Shown one piece after another: positions 1-8,404 of a stretch of DNA of 20,064 nt. The notes under the pieces are model-generated. The model did not search any database. It worked only from the letters and a program-made list of their open reading frames with translations, and was not told the DNA's origin. The DNA is taken from contig JAAURV010000019.1 of assembly GCA_012032065.1 (NCBI GenBank), forward strand, positions 1 to 20,064. Direction: 5' to 3'. Both the position numbers and the translations under genes were made by a program. This stretch comes from Hyphomicrobiales bacterium (lineage in GTDB: Bacteria; Pseudomonadota; Alphaproteobacteria; Rhizobiales; Aestuariivirgaceae). Within the stretch, counting starts at the first letter, position 1; each line of letters starts with the position of its first letter.

Positions 1-1262
1 ACCTCCGCCAGCTCTCAACCGCCCCCTATGAGGAGGTGGCCTTCCACGTGATGCAGCCATTCGTGGCCGATAGCGTGCCCGAGGATGAATTCCGCCAGAT
101 CACCGCCGAGGCCTATGCCGGCTTCCGCCATCCCGCCGTCACGCCCTTGAAACAGCTGGACGATTCCCTCTGGCTCCAGGAGCTTTTCCACGGTCCGACG
201 CTGGCCTTCAAGGACGTGGCGATGCAGCTCCTCGCCCGCCTCATGGACCGGGCATTGGAAAAGCGGGGCGCCCACGCCACCATCGTCGGCGCCACTTCGG
301 GCGATACCGGCGGAGCCGCCATCGAAGCCTTCAAATCGAGCCGCAACGCTTCGATCTTCATCCTCCACCCGCATGGCCGGGTGAGTGACGTACAGCGCCG
401 CCAGATGACCACGGTCGACGCCGCTCACGTCCACAATATCGCCCTCGACGGCACCTTCGACGATTGCCAGGCGATCGTGAAGGCGCTCTTCAACGATCCG
501 AAATTCCGCGAAAAACAAAGGCTTTCAGGCGTCAACTCGATCAACTGGGCCCGCATCATGGCCCAGATGGTCTATTACTTCACCGCCGCATTGGCGTTGG
601 GTGCGCCGGGGCGCAGCGTCTCCTTCACCGTGCCGACCGGCAATTTCGGCAACGTTTTCGCAGGCTTCTCGGCCAAGCGTTTGGGCCTTCCCATCGACAA
701 GCTGGTGATCGCCACCAACCCCAACGACATCCTCGATCGCACCCTCAAAACCGGCCGCTATGAAGTCAAAGGGGTGAAACCCTCCACCAGCCCCTCTATG
801 GATATCCAGGTCTCCAGCAATTTCGAGCGCCTGGTCTATTTCGCCTGCGAACACGATGTGAACCGGGTTCGCAACCTCATGGAATCCCTCCGCCAATCGG
901 GCTCTTTCACACTGCAAGACCGCCCCCTCGAAGCCGTCCGCGCCGAGTTCTCCTCGACCGCTCAAAGCGAGGCCCAAACCGCCGAAGTTATCCGCAACAC
1001 CTTGAAAGAAACGGGCGAATTGCTCGATCCCCACAGCGCCGTAGCCGTCGGCGCCGCACGTGAAAACCTGGGCGAAACCCCTATGGTGGCGCTCGCCACC
1101 GCCCACCCCGCCAAATTCCCGGACGCGGTTTTCGAGGCTTGCGGATTAACCCCAGGGCTTCCCGAAGCGCTCAAGCACTTGAACAGCGCCAAGGAACGTT
1201 ACACAGTGCTTCCCAACGATGCCGCGGCGGTGAAACAGTTCATCGCGGAGCGGACGAGGTAG
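1..1262 (+). CDS. thrC: Threonine synthase (5' end outside window)
   Basis: PLP enzyme that converts O-phosphohomoserine to threonine and phosphate, the last step of threonine synthesis in the cytoplasm. The frame is open to the left edge (codons in phase with position 3), so the true start lies upstream; the first in-window GTG at 36 falls inside conserved sequence (AFHVMQPF) and is not a start. From family length (about 460 residues) I infer that some 45-50 N-terminal residues are missing. The PLP-binding lysine is seen in GPTLAFKD (AAG at 210-212), followed by the glycine-rich SGDTGGAA and the PTGNFGNVFAG phosphate-binding segment. The C-terminal LDPHSAVAVGAA is also typical. It ends 10 bases before the M16 peptidase start, so the two are probably co-transcribed. 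Confidence 0.96.
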   Translation, partial: LRQLSTAPYEEVAFHVMQPFVADSVPEDEFRQITAEAYAGFRHPAVTPLKQLDDSLWLQELFHGPTLAFKDVAMQLLARLMDRALEKRGAHATIVGATSGDTGGAAIEAFKSSRNASIFILHPHGRVSDVQRRQMTTVDAAHVHNIALDGTFDDCQAIVKALFNDPKFREKQRLSGVNSINWARIMAQMVYYFTAALALGAPGRSVSFTVPTGNFGNVFAGFSAKRLGLPIDKLVIATNPNDILDRTLKTGRYEVKGVKPSTSPSMDIQVSSNFERLVYFACEHDVNRVRNLMESLRQSGSFTLQDRPLEAVRAEFSSTAQSEAQTAEVIRNTLKETGELLDPHSAVAVGAARENLGETPMVALATAHPAKFPDAVFEACGLTPGLPEALKHLNSAKERYTVLPNDAAAVKQFIAERTR

Positions 1263-1272
1263 AGTAGACCAC

Positions 1273-2532
1273 ATGGGCGTTGAAATTACCTGCCTTTCCA
1301 ACGGTCTTAACGTCATCAGCCATCATATGCCGCATCTCGAAACCGTGGCCCTTGGCATCTGGGTCAAGGCCGGCGCCCGCGACGAATTGCCGAATGAGAA
1401 CGGCATCGCCCATTTCCTCGAACACATGGCCTTCAAAGGCACCGCGCGCCGCTCGGCGCAAGGAATTGCCGAGGAAATCGAATCCGCCGGCGGAGAGATC
1501 AATGCCTCGACCGGCATGGAAACCACCACCTACTACGCCAAGGTCCTGCGCAACGATTGGCCCATGGCGCTCGACATTCTGGCGGATATCTTCACCGAAC
1601 CCGCCCTCGACGACGAGGAACTCGAGCGTGAAAGAACCGTAATTCTTCAGGAAATCGCAGCCGCCCACGACCAGCCGGACGATCTGGTCTTCGACCTCAG
1701 CCAGCTTGCCGCTTTCGGAAATCATCCTCTCGGACGTTCCATTCTCGGCAGCGAAGATCTGGTCGGCAGCATCTCGCGCGATCAGATTCTGGCCTGGCGC
1801 AACCGCAATTACTGGGCCTCGCGCATCGTCGTCGCCGCCGCTGGTAACATCGAACACAAGGCCTTCGCAGCGGAAGCCGAACGCCTTCTCGGCAAGCTCG
1901 TAAGCGGCAGTCAGCCGCAGCGCGAACCGCCAGCTTTCCTCCCCACGGCGCAGACATCGCAGAAGCCACTCGATCAAACCCATGTGGTGCTGTCGTTTTC
2001 CGCACCCGGCTACCGCGATCCCGATATCTACCGTTTGCAAATCCTGTCCAACATCCTGGGTGGCGGCATGTCGTCTCGGCTATTCCAGGAACTGCGCGAA
2101 AAACGCGGCCTCTGCTACAGCGTCTTCGCTTTCGGCTCGGCTTTTGAAGATGCAGGACAAATCGGCATCTACGCCGCAACCTCGCCCGAACAGACCCCGG
2201 AGTTGCTTGCCGTCACCGCGCAAGTAATGAAGGACATGACAGCCGCCGTCACCGATGCCGAAGTCGCGCGCGCCAAGGCGCAACTCAAGGCCAGCCTGGT
2301 CATGAATCTCGAAAGCGCCTCCGCCCGCGCCGATCAGATCGCCCGTCAGTTCCTCGCATTCGGCCAAGTGCCCGAGATCGCGACACTCGTCGAAAAGCTC
2401 GACGCCGTCACACCCACCGATGTGCGCGAACTCGCCGCGCGCCTCTTCATCAACCGTCAGCCCGCCTTGAGCGCCGTCGGTCAGCTCTCGCATTTGGCCA
2501 ATTACGCCACCATCGCCTCGCAATTCGCTTAA
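1273..2532 (+). CDS. M16 family zinc peptidase (mitochondrial processing peptidase-like)
   Basis: A 419-residue single-unit M16B metallopeptidase, homologous to the beta subunit of mitochondrial processing peptidase. The inverted zinc motif HFLEH lies at residues 47-51 (H47 and H51 zinc ligands, E50 catalytic base). The third ligand is E127 in VILQEIAAAHD, 76 residues after H51, which fits the family spacing. The C-terminal half has the GGGMSSRLFQELREKRGLCY segment that is typical of active M16 proteins and helps bind substrate. No signal peptide is seen, so it probably acts in the cytoplasm. The ATG at 1273 follows thrC by 10 bases and has AGGTAGAG upstream. Placement after thrC is common in Rhizobiales (from memory). 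The physiological substrate is not evident from sequence. Confidence 0.93.
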   Translation: MGVEITCLSNGLNVISHHMPHLETVALGIWVKAGARDELPNENGIAHFLEHMAFKGTARRSAQGIAEEIESAGGEINASTGMETTTYYAKVLRNDWPMALDILADIFTEPALDDEELERERTVILQEIAAAHDQPDDLVFDLSQLAAFGNHPLGRSILGSEDLVGSISRDQILAWRNRNYWASRIVVAAAGNIEHKAFAAEAERLLGKLVSGSQPQREPPAFLPTAQTSQKPLDQTHVVLSFSAPGYRDPDIYRLQILSNILGGGMSSRLFQELREKRGLCYSVFAFGSAFEDAGQIGIYAATSPEQTPELLAVTAQVMKDMTAAVTDAEVARAKAQLKASLVMNLESASARADQIARQFLAFGQVPEIATLVEKLDAVTPTDVRELAARLFINRQPALSAVGQLSHLANYATIASQFA

Positions 2533-2544
2533 AAGCCAGGTCCC

Positions 2545-3127
2545 ATGGTTTTCTTGCGTTCGCCATTCATTTATGAGCCACAGCCGGTTCTCCATCATGG
2601 GCCGGTCCAACTGCGGCCACCTCTCATGGACGATTACGAGGCCTGGGCACGGCTTCGCTTAATCAGCCGGGAGTTCCTCATCCGCTGGGAACCCACCTGG
2701 CCCGCCGACGACCTGTCGCGTCAGAGCTTTCGCGCCCGCGTGAAGCGTTACATCCGCGAGGCGGCGGAAGACAACGCCTATTCCTTCTTCGTATTCGATC
2801 GCGCAGGCACAACCTTGCTTGGCGCGCTGACACTCTCCAACGTCCGCCGCGGCGTTGCGCAAACGGCATCGCTCGGTTACTGGATCGGCGAGCCTTATGC
2901 GGGGCAGGGGTTACATGACCGCCGCAGTCCGCGGACTGCTTCCTCATGCGTTCGAAAACCTGGGACTGCACCGGATCGAAGCCGCTTGCCTACCGCATAA
3001 TACCGCGTCACGCACATTGCTGGAGAAGTCGGGTTTCCGAGAGGAAGGATATGCGGCGGGTTACCTCAAGATCGACGGCCGCTGGCAGGACCACGTGCTC
3101 TTCGCAAAGTTGAGTTCGACTGAGTGA
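2545..3127 (+). pseudogene. GNAT N-acetyltransferase (RimJ/RimL type), single-base frameshift
   Basis: Coding for an acetyl-CoA-dependent N-acetyltransferase of the RimJ/RimL/Acetyltransf_3 type runs in one frame from ATG 2545 to about 2910 and continues in the next frame from 2912 to the stop at 3125-3127. At the break, GCG GGG CAG GGG is followed by an extra T before TAC ATG ACC. Removing one base from GGGGTT (2907-2912) restores YAGQGYMTAAV, the acetyl-CoA pyrophosphate-binding motif A (Q/R-x-x-G-x-G/A). The second piece has the usual C-terminal hallmark (NTASRTLLEKSGF and a WQDH ending). Read as drawn, the first frame stops at 3000 and gives a 151-residue protein without half its fold. 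The restored protein is about 193 residues, normal for the family. It lies 12 bases after the peptidase gene. Either a sequencing error or a real null allele; not decidable here. Confidence 0.85.
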
Positions 3128-3174
3128 ATTCCGGACGCTTGCCACTTTGGCGCCTGCGGACTACGAAGGTTGTC

Positions 3175-6100
3175 ATGATATGGGGGAGGTGTTTGGCCTA
3201 CCGCTTGGTGGCGGTGGTGTGTGTTGCGGTCGCCTCGATCGCGGCATCGCTTTGCCCGTTGCCGGCCAATGCAGCGGAACCCATCGTCGAAGTCGGCAGC
3301 GGCGCGCCCAAGACCGAACTCGCCGCCTATTTCAAGTTCTTCAGCACCGACAAGAAGACGCTGCCCTACGAAATGCCGGGCGCAACCGAGAACACGCGCA
3401 TTCCGATCACGCTGGTTTCGAAAACCACCATAGGGACTACGCGCTGGTATCTCTTCAGCATGAAGAACTCATCGGCCGATCCGCGCGTGGTTGTGCTGAC
3501 GCTTCCGCATCAGGGCTTCCCAGGCTCCAAACTGTTGTGGCCCAATCCGCCGGGTAGCCGGGTTGTATGGGTAACGGCATCCGAAACCGTGCCGCTCCGC
3601 TCGCTCGCGGTTCTCGCCAATGACGCGGTCGAACTGACCGTCAATCCGGGCCAGGCCATGGCCGTTGCCATCGAAGCGCCTTCGGGTGGCTTGTCGGCTT
3701 CAGCGCTCTGGGAAAAGTCAGCCTTCGAAAGTCACACGGATTCTCTTGCGTTCTTTCGCGGTGTCATCATTGGCATCATCTTCCTGGTTGCGGCGGGCAT
3801 GGGGGCATTTTATGTGGTGCGCCCGCGCATCGTTTTTGTGGCGGGCGCCGCATTCGCATTGGCCTCGGCGGCGTTCGTGGCCATCGAGATCGGGTATCTG
3901 CCCGGCATCATGCGGCTCCTGCCAGGAGTACCTGCGCGTGGCGACAGCATCAGGGCTGCCGTCGAAGGCGCCATGGCCGTGGCTCTGGCGTTCTGCCTCT
4001 ACACTTTCGCGGACCTGCGGCGGAGTAACCCAACTGCCGGCAACGCAATCCTCGCGGCGGGACTCGCCGGAGCCGCTTTGCCGGTTTTCGGCTTCTTCGA
4101 GCCGGCGATTGCAGCAGGACTTTCGCGGCTTGTCTTTGCGGGCATCGTCGCAACGGGCTTCGTAACTCTTGTGGCGCTTCGCCGCTCTGGAGACCGCAAC
4201 GCTGAGACACTGCTCTTGCCGTGGTCGGCAGTCGTTCTCTGGACCTTCGCCGCGGCCGTTTCGGCGCTTACAACCGGAAATGACGGGCTGCTGTCACCGC
4301 TTCTGCTTGCGGGACTCGCTATCGTTCTCATCACCATGAGTTTTGCATTGGCGCAGCAGGCCTTCAGCCACGGCATTCTCACGCGCCACAATTTTCAGGA
4401 AACGGGCCGCAAGGCGCTTGCGCTGGCGGGCGCTCAGCAATTCGTCTGGGACTGGCAGCCGGATGAGCAGGAGCTTTTTGTCGGAGAAGAACTGGAGCGG
4501 GCGCTGGCACTGCCGCAAGGATGGCTCGGGCAAGGAGGCGTCGAAGCATTCGTCGATCTTATTCATCCCTCCGATAGGGGTGCCTATCTTGCCGCGGTCG
4601 ATGAAGCGGAAAGACGCGGCCGTGGGGCGTTCGAGCAGGAGTTGCGCATCAGGCGCGCCGACAATACCTACCGGTGGTTTTTGCTCCGCGCGCGCGCCAT
4701 GCCAGGGCCGGGTCCGCGCGCCATGCGCTGCATTGGTACGCTCTCGGATGTGAACAACCGCAAGCGCACCGAGGAGCGCCTGCTGAACGATGCCGTTTAC
4801 GACCGCATTACCGGCCTTCCCAACAAGGCGCTGTTCATCGACCGTTGTGGCCGCGCCATCGCGAAAGTGGATGCGGGCGAATTGGCCGACGTCTATGTGC
4901 TGTTTGTGGATCTCGACCGCTTCAAGACCGTAAACGATGCGCTAGGGCAGGATGCGGGCGATGGGCTTCTCACTGTTACCGGCAGAAGGCTTCAAGCGCT
5001 GGCGGGACCGGAAGACACCGTGGCGCGTATGCCGGGCGACCAGTTCGCCATTCTCTTCGCAGGTTCCGCGCCGCGCCGCGATGTTGTGCAGTTCGTGGAG
5101 GGCGTCAGGAAGGCCGTCGGCCGCCCGATCAGCCTGAAGCCGCAAGAAGTTTTTGTCACTGCCTGCATCGGTGCGGCGAGCTATCGCGAGCCGGGACTTC
5201 CCGTCGAGCAGTTGATGAAGGATGCGGCGGTCGCGCTCTACGAAGCGAAACGGCGCGGCAGCGATGCCGTGGAGTTCTTCCGCACCTCGATGCGCGACGA
5301 CCGGACCGAACTTGTGGCGCTCGAATCCGAGTTGCGCCGCGCCATCGAGCGCAACGAAATCGAAGTGCACTATCAGCCGATCGCCAGGCTCGCCAATCTC
5401 GACATCGCTGGCTTCGAAGCGCTGGTGCGCTGGCGCCATCCGGTGCTGGGACTGCTGGCGCCTGAAAGCTTCATTGCACTCGCCGAGCAAACCGGCATCA
5501 TCCGCATCATCGGGCGATTTGTGTTGCACGAAGCAGCGCGGCAGCTCGGCATCTGGCAACGTGCCTTCCGCCCCGCCGTGCCCGTATTCATGGCGATCAA
5601 TCTGTCGTCGAACCAGTTGATGGAGCCTGACTTGGTCGACGACATCAAACAGGTTCTGGCGCGCGAAGCCATCGTCAAGGGCAGCCTCAAGATCGAGGTC
5701 ACCGAGTCGATCGTGATGCAGTATCCCGAGAAAGCGGTGCAGATTCTGGAACGGCTCAAACAGCTCGGCGTCGGCTTGGCATGCGACGACTTCGGCACTG
5801 GCTTCTCTTCGCTCGCAAGCTTGCGCAAGCTGCCCTTCGATACGCTCAAGGTGGACAAGACATTCCTTGCTCCCGAAACGGCGGATGCCAAGGCCGCGGT
5901 CATTCTCGATGCCGTGGTGCGCCTTGCGCACGATTTGAGGCTTGGCATCGTGGCGGAGGGAATCGAGAACCAGGAGCACATCGACAAGCTGGGCGCCATG
6001 GGTTGCGACTTTGCTCAAGGCTATTTCATCGGCCCGCCAATGAGCTCCAAACAGGTGAGCGACAGTCTGAGTGCTGTCGCTTATGCCACCGCCCGGGGCC

Positions 6101-6423
6101 GCACCGCCATGTCCGCCTTCTGGGAGCGGATCGCCAACGATCCGATGCCGGCGCCCTCGATGCCTGAAATCACCACCGATGCCATTGCCAGAGCGCTCGA
6201 AGAGCGCGAGCACGCCCGCGCTGAAGCCGAACTGGCGGCAAGGCCGGCGGCTCCGGCTCCCGGCTTGGCCCCGCCCGCGCCGAGGGCGAAGAAGTCAAAG
6301 GTAGCCGCAGCCAAGCCTACACGTACCCGCCGCAAGCCCACCAAACGCCGCCGCAAAACGGCCCGCAAACGCCGTATCCGCCAGGCCATGCAGGAGCAAC
6401 CGGCCTCCGCCAAGGTCAACTGA
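3175..6423 (+). CDS. Membrane PAS-GGDEF-EAL cyclic-di-GMP phosphodiesterase with basic tail
   Basis: About 1082 residues. An N-terminal signal sequence ends near PANA|AEP (residue 33); an exported domain of about 155 residues follows, then roughly seven membrane segments (about 194-397), giving a layout like 7TMR-DISM receptors. Next come a PAS domain (about 420-535), GGDEF (543-700) and EAL (711-956). The EAL domain keeps its catalytic set: FEALVRW with E748, AINLSS, EVTES, DDFGTGFSS, LKVDKTF, EGIE and QGYFIG, so c-di-GMP hydrolysis is likely. The GGDEF signature is PGDQF (620-624), so cyclase activity is unlikely. From residue 1037 the tail is lysine/arginine-rich. I chose ATG 3175 because AAGG precedes it and it gives a compact signal peptide; GTG 3124, which overlaps the preceding stop (GTGA), is the alternative and adds 17 residues. 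Confidence 0.9.
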   Translation: MIWGRCLAYRLVAVVCVAVASIAASLCPLPANAAEPIVEVGSGAPKTELAAYFKFFSTDKKTLPYEMPGATENTRIPITLVSKTTIGTTRWYLFSMKNSSADPRVVVLTLPHQGFPGSKLLWPNPPGSRVVWVTASETVPLRSLAVLANDAVELTVNPGQAMAVAIEAPSGGLSASALWEKSAFESHTDSLAFFRGVIIGIIFLVAAGMGAFYVVRPRIVFVAGAAFALASAAFVAIEIGYLPGIMRLLPGVPARGDSIRAAVEGAMAVALAFCLYTFADLRRSNPTAGNAILAAGLAGAALPVFGFFEPAIAAGLSRLVFAGIVATGFVTLVALRRSGDRNAETLLLPWSAVVLWTFAAAVSALTTGNDGLLSPLLLAGLAIVLITMSFALAQQAFSHGILTRHNFQETGRKALALAGAQQFVWDWQPDEQELFVGEELERALALPQGWLGQGGVEAFVDLIHPSDRGAYLAAVDEAERRGRGAFEQELRIRRADNTYRWFLLRARAMPGPGPRAMRCIGTLSDVNNRKRTEERLLNDAVYDRITGLPNKALFIDRCGRAIAKVDAGELADVYVLFVDLDRFKTVNDALGQDAGDGLLTVTGRRLQALAGPEDTVARMPGDQFAILFAGSAPRRDVVQFVEGVRKAVGRPISLKPQEVFVTACIGAASYREPGLPVEQLMKDAAVALYEAKRRGSDAVEFFRTSMRDDRTELVALESELRRAIERNEIEVHYQPIARLANLDIAGFEALVRWRHPVLGLLAPESFIALAEQTGIIRIIGRFVLHEAARQLGIWQRAFRPAVPVFMAINLSSNQLMEPDLVDDIKQVLAREAIVKGSLKIEVTESIVMQYPEKAVQILERLKQLGVGLACDDFGTGFSSLASLRKLPFDTLKVDKTFLAPETADAKAAVILDAVVRLAHDLRLGIVAEGIENQEHIDKLGAMGCDFAQGYFIGPPMSSKQVSDSLSAVAYATARGRTAMSAFWERIANDPMPAPSMPEITTDAIARALEEREHARAEAELAARPAAPAPGLAPPAPRAKKSKVAAAKPTRTRRKPTKRRRKTARKRRIRQAMQEQPASAKVN

Positions 6424-6431
6424 TACGGCCC

Positions 6432-6460
6432 TTGCCATTCAGCCCCCAAGGGACGATATA
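6432..6460 (+). promoter_or_regulatory. Sigma-70-type promoter of the SRP RNA gene
   Basis: TTGCCA (6432-6437) and GATATA (6455-6460) are separated by 17 bases. The predicted start, about 7 bases after the -10, coincides with position 6467, the first base of the closing stem of the SRP RNA. This agreement between two independent signals supports both. Confidence 0.65.
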
Positions 6461-6466
6461 GCGCCC

Positions 6467-6563
6467 GGGAGGTTGGCGGCGGACGCATCGCTCGCCAACC
6501 GGGTCAGGTCCGGAAGGAAGCAGCCCTAACGAGACCGGTACGGGTTGCCCGTCCAGCCTCCCG
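6467..6563 (+). ncRNA. ffs: Signal recognition particle RNA (4.5S, small bacterial type)
   Basis: RNA scaffold of the signal recognition particle; with Ffh it delivers nascent membrane proteins to the translocase. The invariant apical core GGTCAGGTCCGGAAGGAAGC, followed by AGCCC, is at 6502-6526. The ends pair: GGGAGGTTGG (6467-6476) with CCAGCCTCCC (6553-6562), allowing one G-U. Length is about 97 bases, as usual for small bacterial SRP RNA. It lies directly upstream of dnaX, an arrangement I recall as common in alphaproteobacteria. No T-rich terminator follows; the palindromic element that starts 7 bases downstream may help end or process the transcript (inference). Confidence 0.96.
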
Positions 6564-6569
6564 CCTCTT

Positions 6570-6618
6570 GAGCATGTCCCGCCAAAGTGCGTAGCGGTTT
6601 GGCGAAAAGGACATGCTC
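6570..6618 (+). repeat. REP-like palindromic element, copy A
   Basis: A 49-base imperfect palindrome. The outer stem is GAGCATGTCC (6570-6579) with GGACATGCTC (6609-6618), a perfect 10-bp pairing. The inner stem is CGCCAAA (6580-6586) with TTTGGCG (6598-6604). Four unpaired bases, AAAA, sit between the stems on the right arm, and the loop is 11 bases. The ends and layout recall a dispersed intergenic palindrome family beginning GAGCATG that I remember from Rhizobiales genomes; this is memory, not a search. Confidence 0.7.
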
Positions 6619-6632
6619 CAAGTTATAAATCG

Positions 6633-6680
6633 GCGCGAGTCCTTTTCGGCGAAATGATTTCATTTCGCCGGGACGCGCGC
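6633..6680 (-). repeat. REP-like palindromic element, copy B (opposite orientation)
   Basis: A 48-base palindrome with the same plan as its neighbour but inverted. The outer stem is GCGCGAGTCC (6633-6642) with GGACGCGCGC (6671-6680), with one mismatch. The inner stem is CGGCGAAATGA (6647-6657) with TCATTTCGCCG (6660-6670), a perfect 11 bp. The four unpaired bases, TTTT, are now on the left arm, which is what the reverse complement of copy A would give. It ends 23 bases before dnaX and could affect dnaX transcript structure. Confidence 0.65.
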
Positions 6681-6703
6681 TAAGACGTTGCCAAGGCCCC
6701 GCC

Positions 6704-8404
6704 ATGACCCAACCATTCGGCGGCGCGAACGCCTTGGGCTATCGCGTTCTCGCCCGAAAATATCGCCCGCAAACCTTCGCTGACCTCATCGGCCAGGAAG
6801 CGATGGTGCGCACGCTGACCAACGCCTTCAAGACCGGGCGCATTGCGCAGGCCTATATGCTGACCGGCGTGCGGGGCGTCGGCAAGACCACGACGGCACG
6901 GCTGATCGCCCGTGCACTCAACTATCCCGGCGGCCCATCGATCGACATGCCCGAAATGACGCAGACCTGCGAGACGATCCTCGAATCGCGCCATCTCGAC
7001 GTCATCGAACTCGATGCCGCCTCCAATACCGGCGTCGATAACATGCGCGAAATCATCGACAATGTGCGCTACGCGCCGGTCTCCGCGGCCTACAAGGTCT
7101 ACATCATCGACGAAGTCCACATGCTCTCGAAGAGCGCCTTCAACGCGCTTCTGAAAACGCTTGAAGAGCCGCCGCCGCATGTGAAGTTCATTTTCGCGAC
7201 AACTGAAATCCGCAAGGTTCCCGTCACCATTCTCTCGCGCTGCCAGCGTTTCGACCTGCGCCGGCTCGATGCGGCGGAACTGATGCGGCACTACGCGGGG
7301 ATCGCAAGCCGCGAAGGTGTCGAGGCCGATGAAGAGGCGCTGCGAGCCATCGCTAGGGCGGCGGAAGGCTCCGTTCGCGACGGGCTTTCGATGCTGGATC
7401 AGGCGATTGCCTTCGGCGCTGGCAAAGTGCGGGCCGAGGACGTTGTGCAGATGCTTGGCCTCGCAGACCGCGGCCGTGTGATCGGCTTGTTCGAGGCCGT
7501 CATGAGCGGCGGTGGCGCCGCCATGTTGCAGGATGCCGGCGATCAGTTCGCACAGGGGGCCGATCCGGCCACGCTGCTGACCGACCTCGCCGATTTCGTG
7601 CATTGGGTGACCCGGCTCAAGGTGGTGGGAGACGCAGCCGTTGCGGACGCCTCGCGCACCGAAGTCGAGAAGGCCAAGGGCAAGGAACTGGCTGCCAAGA
7701 TCTCCATGTCCCAGCTCACCCGCGCCTGGCAGATGCTTTTGAAGGGACTGGGTGAGGTGAATGCCTCCGATCAACCTCACACGGCAGCCGAAATGCTGCT
7801 GATCCGGCTGGCTTATGCCAGCAGCCTGCCCTCCGGCGAGGAACTGGTGAAGCTCGCCAAGCAAGCGCCGGCGGCGGAACCGCCTCGCTCATCTCCGTCG
7901 GCGAACGTTCAAAGCCTCCGCCGGGACCAGGAACCCGCCGCGGCGGCGGTGGCTGCCGTGGCGCCCCAGAGATTGCCACCGCCGGAAGCAGGCGCAGCGC
8001 CTACCGCCGTCACCAACTTCGCTCAAGTCGTCGGATTGGCGGGTGAAAAGCGCGACATCAAGCTCAAGAGCGAGATGGAGCGCCACGTCCGGCCGATACG
8101 GGTTCAGCCGGGTCAAATCGAACTGGCCTTGGAGGCTGGTGCGCCCCCCGGACTTCCCGGCGAAATGGCGCGCAAGCTCGAAGCGTGGACGGGCCAGCGC
8201 TGGATCATCAGCGTGTCAAAGGATGGCGGCGAAACGCCACTGGCGTTGCAGCGCAAGAGCGCCCGCGAAAGCGCATTCCGGGCAGTGAAAGAGCACCCCG
8301 ATGTCATGGCGGTGTTCAAGCGGTTTCCCAATGCTGAAATCGTCGATGTGCGCGATGCGCAACCAGCAGCCATTGAGGAAGAGAGTGATGAAGAATATCG
8401 GTGA
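6704..8404 (+). CDS. dnaX: DNA polymerase III subunit gamma/tau
   Basis: Clamp-loader ATPase of the replicative polymerase, 566 residues. The N-terminal AAA+ module has Walker A GVRGVGKT (55-62), Walker B IIDEVH (134-139) and the SRC motif with the arginine finger at 179. The motif DAASNTGVDNMREI is diagnostic for DnaX. Only one cysteine (C89) remains where many bacterial DnaX proteins have a four-cysteine zinc site; this loss fits what I recall for alphaproteobacteria. After about residue 365 a proline/alanine-rich linker leads to a C-terminal tau region that presumably contacts the polymerase. I see no obvious programmed frameshift site for a shorter gamma form. The start at 6704 has a weak AAGG 7 bases upstream. 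The end overlaps ybaB by 17 bases. Confidence 0.96.
   Translation: MTQPFGGANALGYRVLARKYRPQTFADLIGQEAMVRTLTNAFKTGRIAQAYMLTGVRGVGKTTTARLIARALNYPGGPSIDMPEMTQTCETILESRHLDVIELDAASNTGVDNMREIIDNVRYAPVSAAYKVYIIDEVHMLSKSAFNALLKTLEEPPPHVKFIFATTEIRKVPVTILSRCQRFDLRRLDAAELMRHYAGIASREGVEADEEALRAIARAAEGSVRDGLSMLDQAIAFGAGKVRAEDVVQMLGLADRGRVIGLFEAVMSGGGAAMLQDAGDQFAQGADPATLLTDLADFVHWVTRLKVVGDAAVADASRTEVEKAKGKELAAKISMSQLTRAWQMLLKGLGEVNASDQPHTAAEMLLIRLAYASSLPSGEELVKLAKQAPAAEPPRSSPSANVQSLRRDQEPAAAAVAAVAPQRLPPPEAGAAPTAVTNFAQVVGLAGEKRDIKLKSEMERHVRPIRVQPGQIELALEAGAPPGLPGEMARKLEAWTGQRWIISVSKDGGETPLALQRKSARESAFRAVKEHPDVMAVFKRFPNAEIVDVRDAQPAAIEEESDEEYR

Noticed and set aside
2901..2915. Programmed frameshift in the GNAT gene
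   Set aside because: No known slippery site with a downstream pseudoknot or rare-codon arrangement is apparent, and the family is not known to need frameshifting.
4942..6213. Long reverse-strand open frame (423 codons) opposite the GGDEF-EAL gene
   Set aside because: It lies entirely antisense to well-conserved GGDEF/EAL motifs, its product resembles no family I know, and its openness follows from GC-rich codon usage on the forward strand.
6680..7864. Reverse-strand open frame (394 codons) opposite dnaX
   Set aside because: Antisense to the conserved AAA+ domain of DnaX, with no ribosome site or recognisable domain; a GC-content artefact.
7800..8100. Programmed frameshift making a short gamma form of DnaX
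   Set aside because: No A-rich slippery heptamer comparable to that of E. coli dnaX was seen before the tau-specific part.
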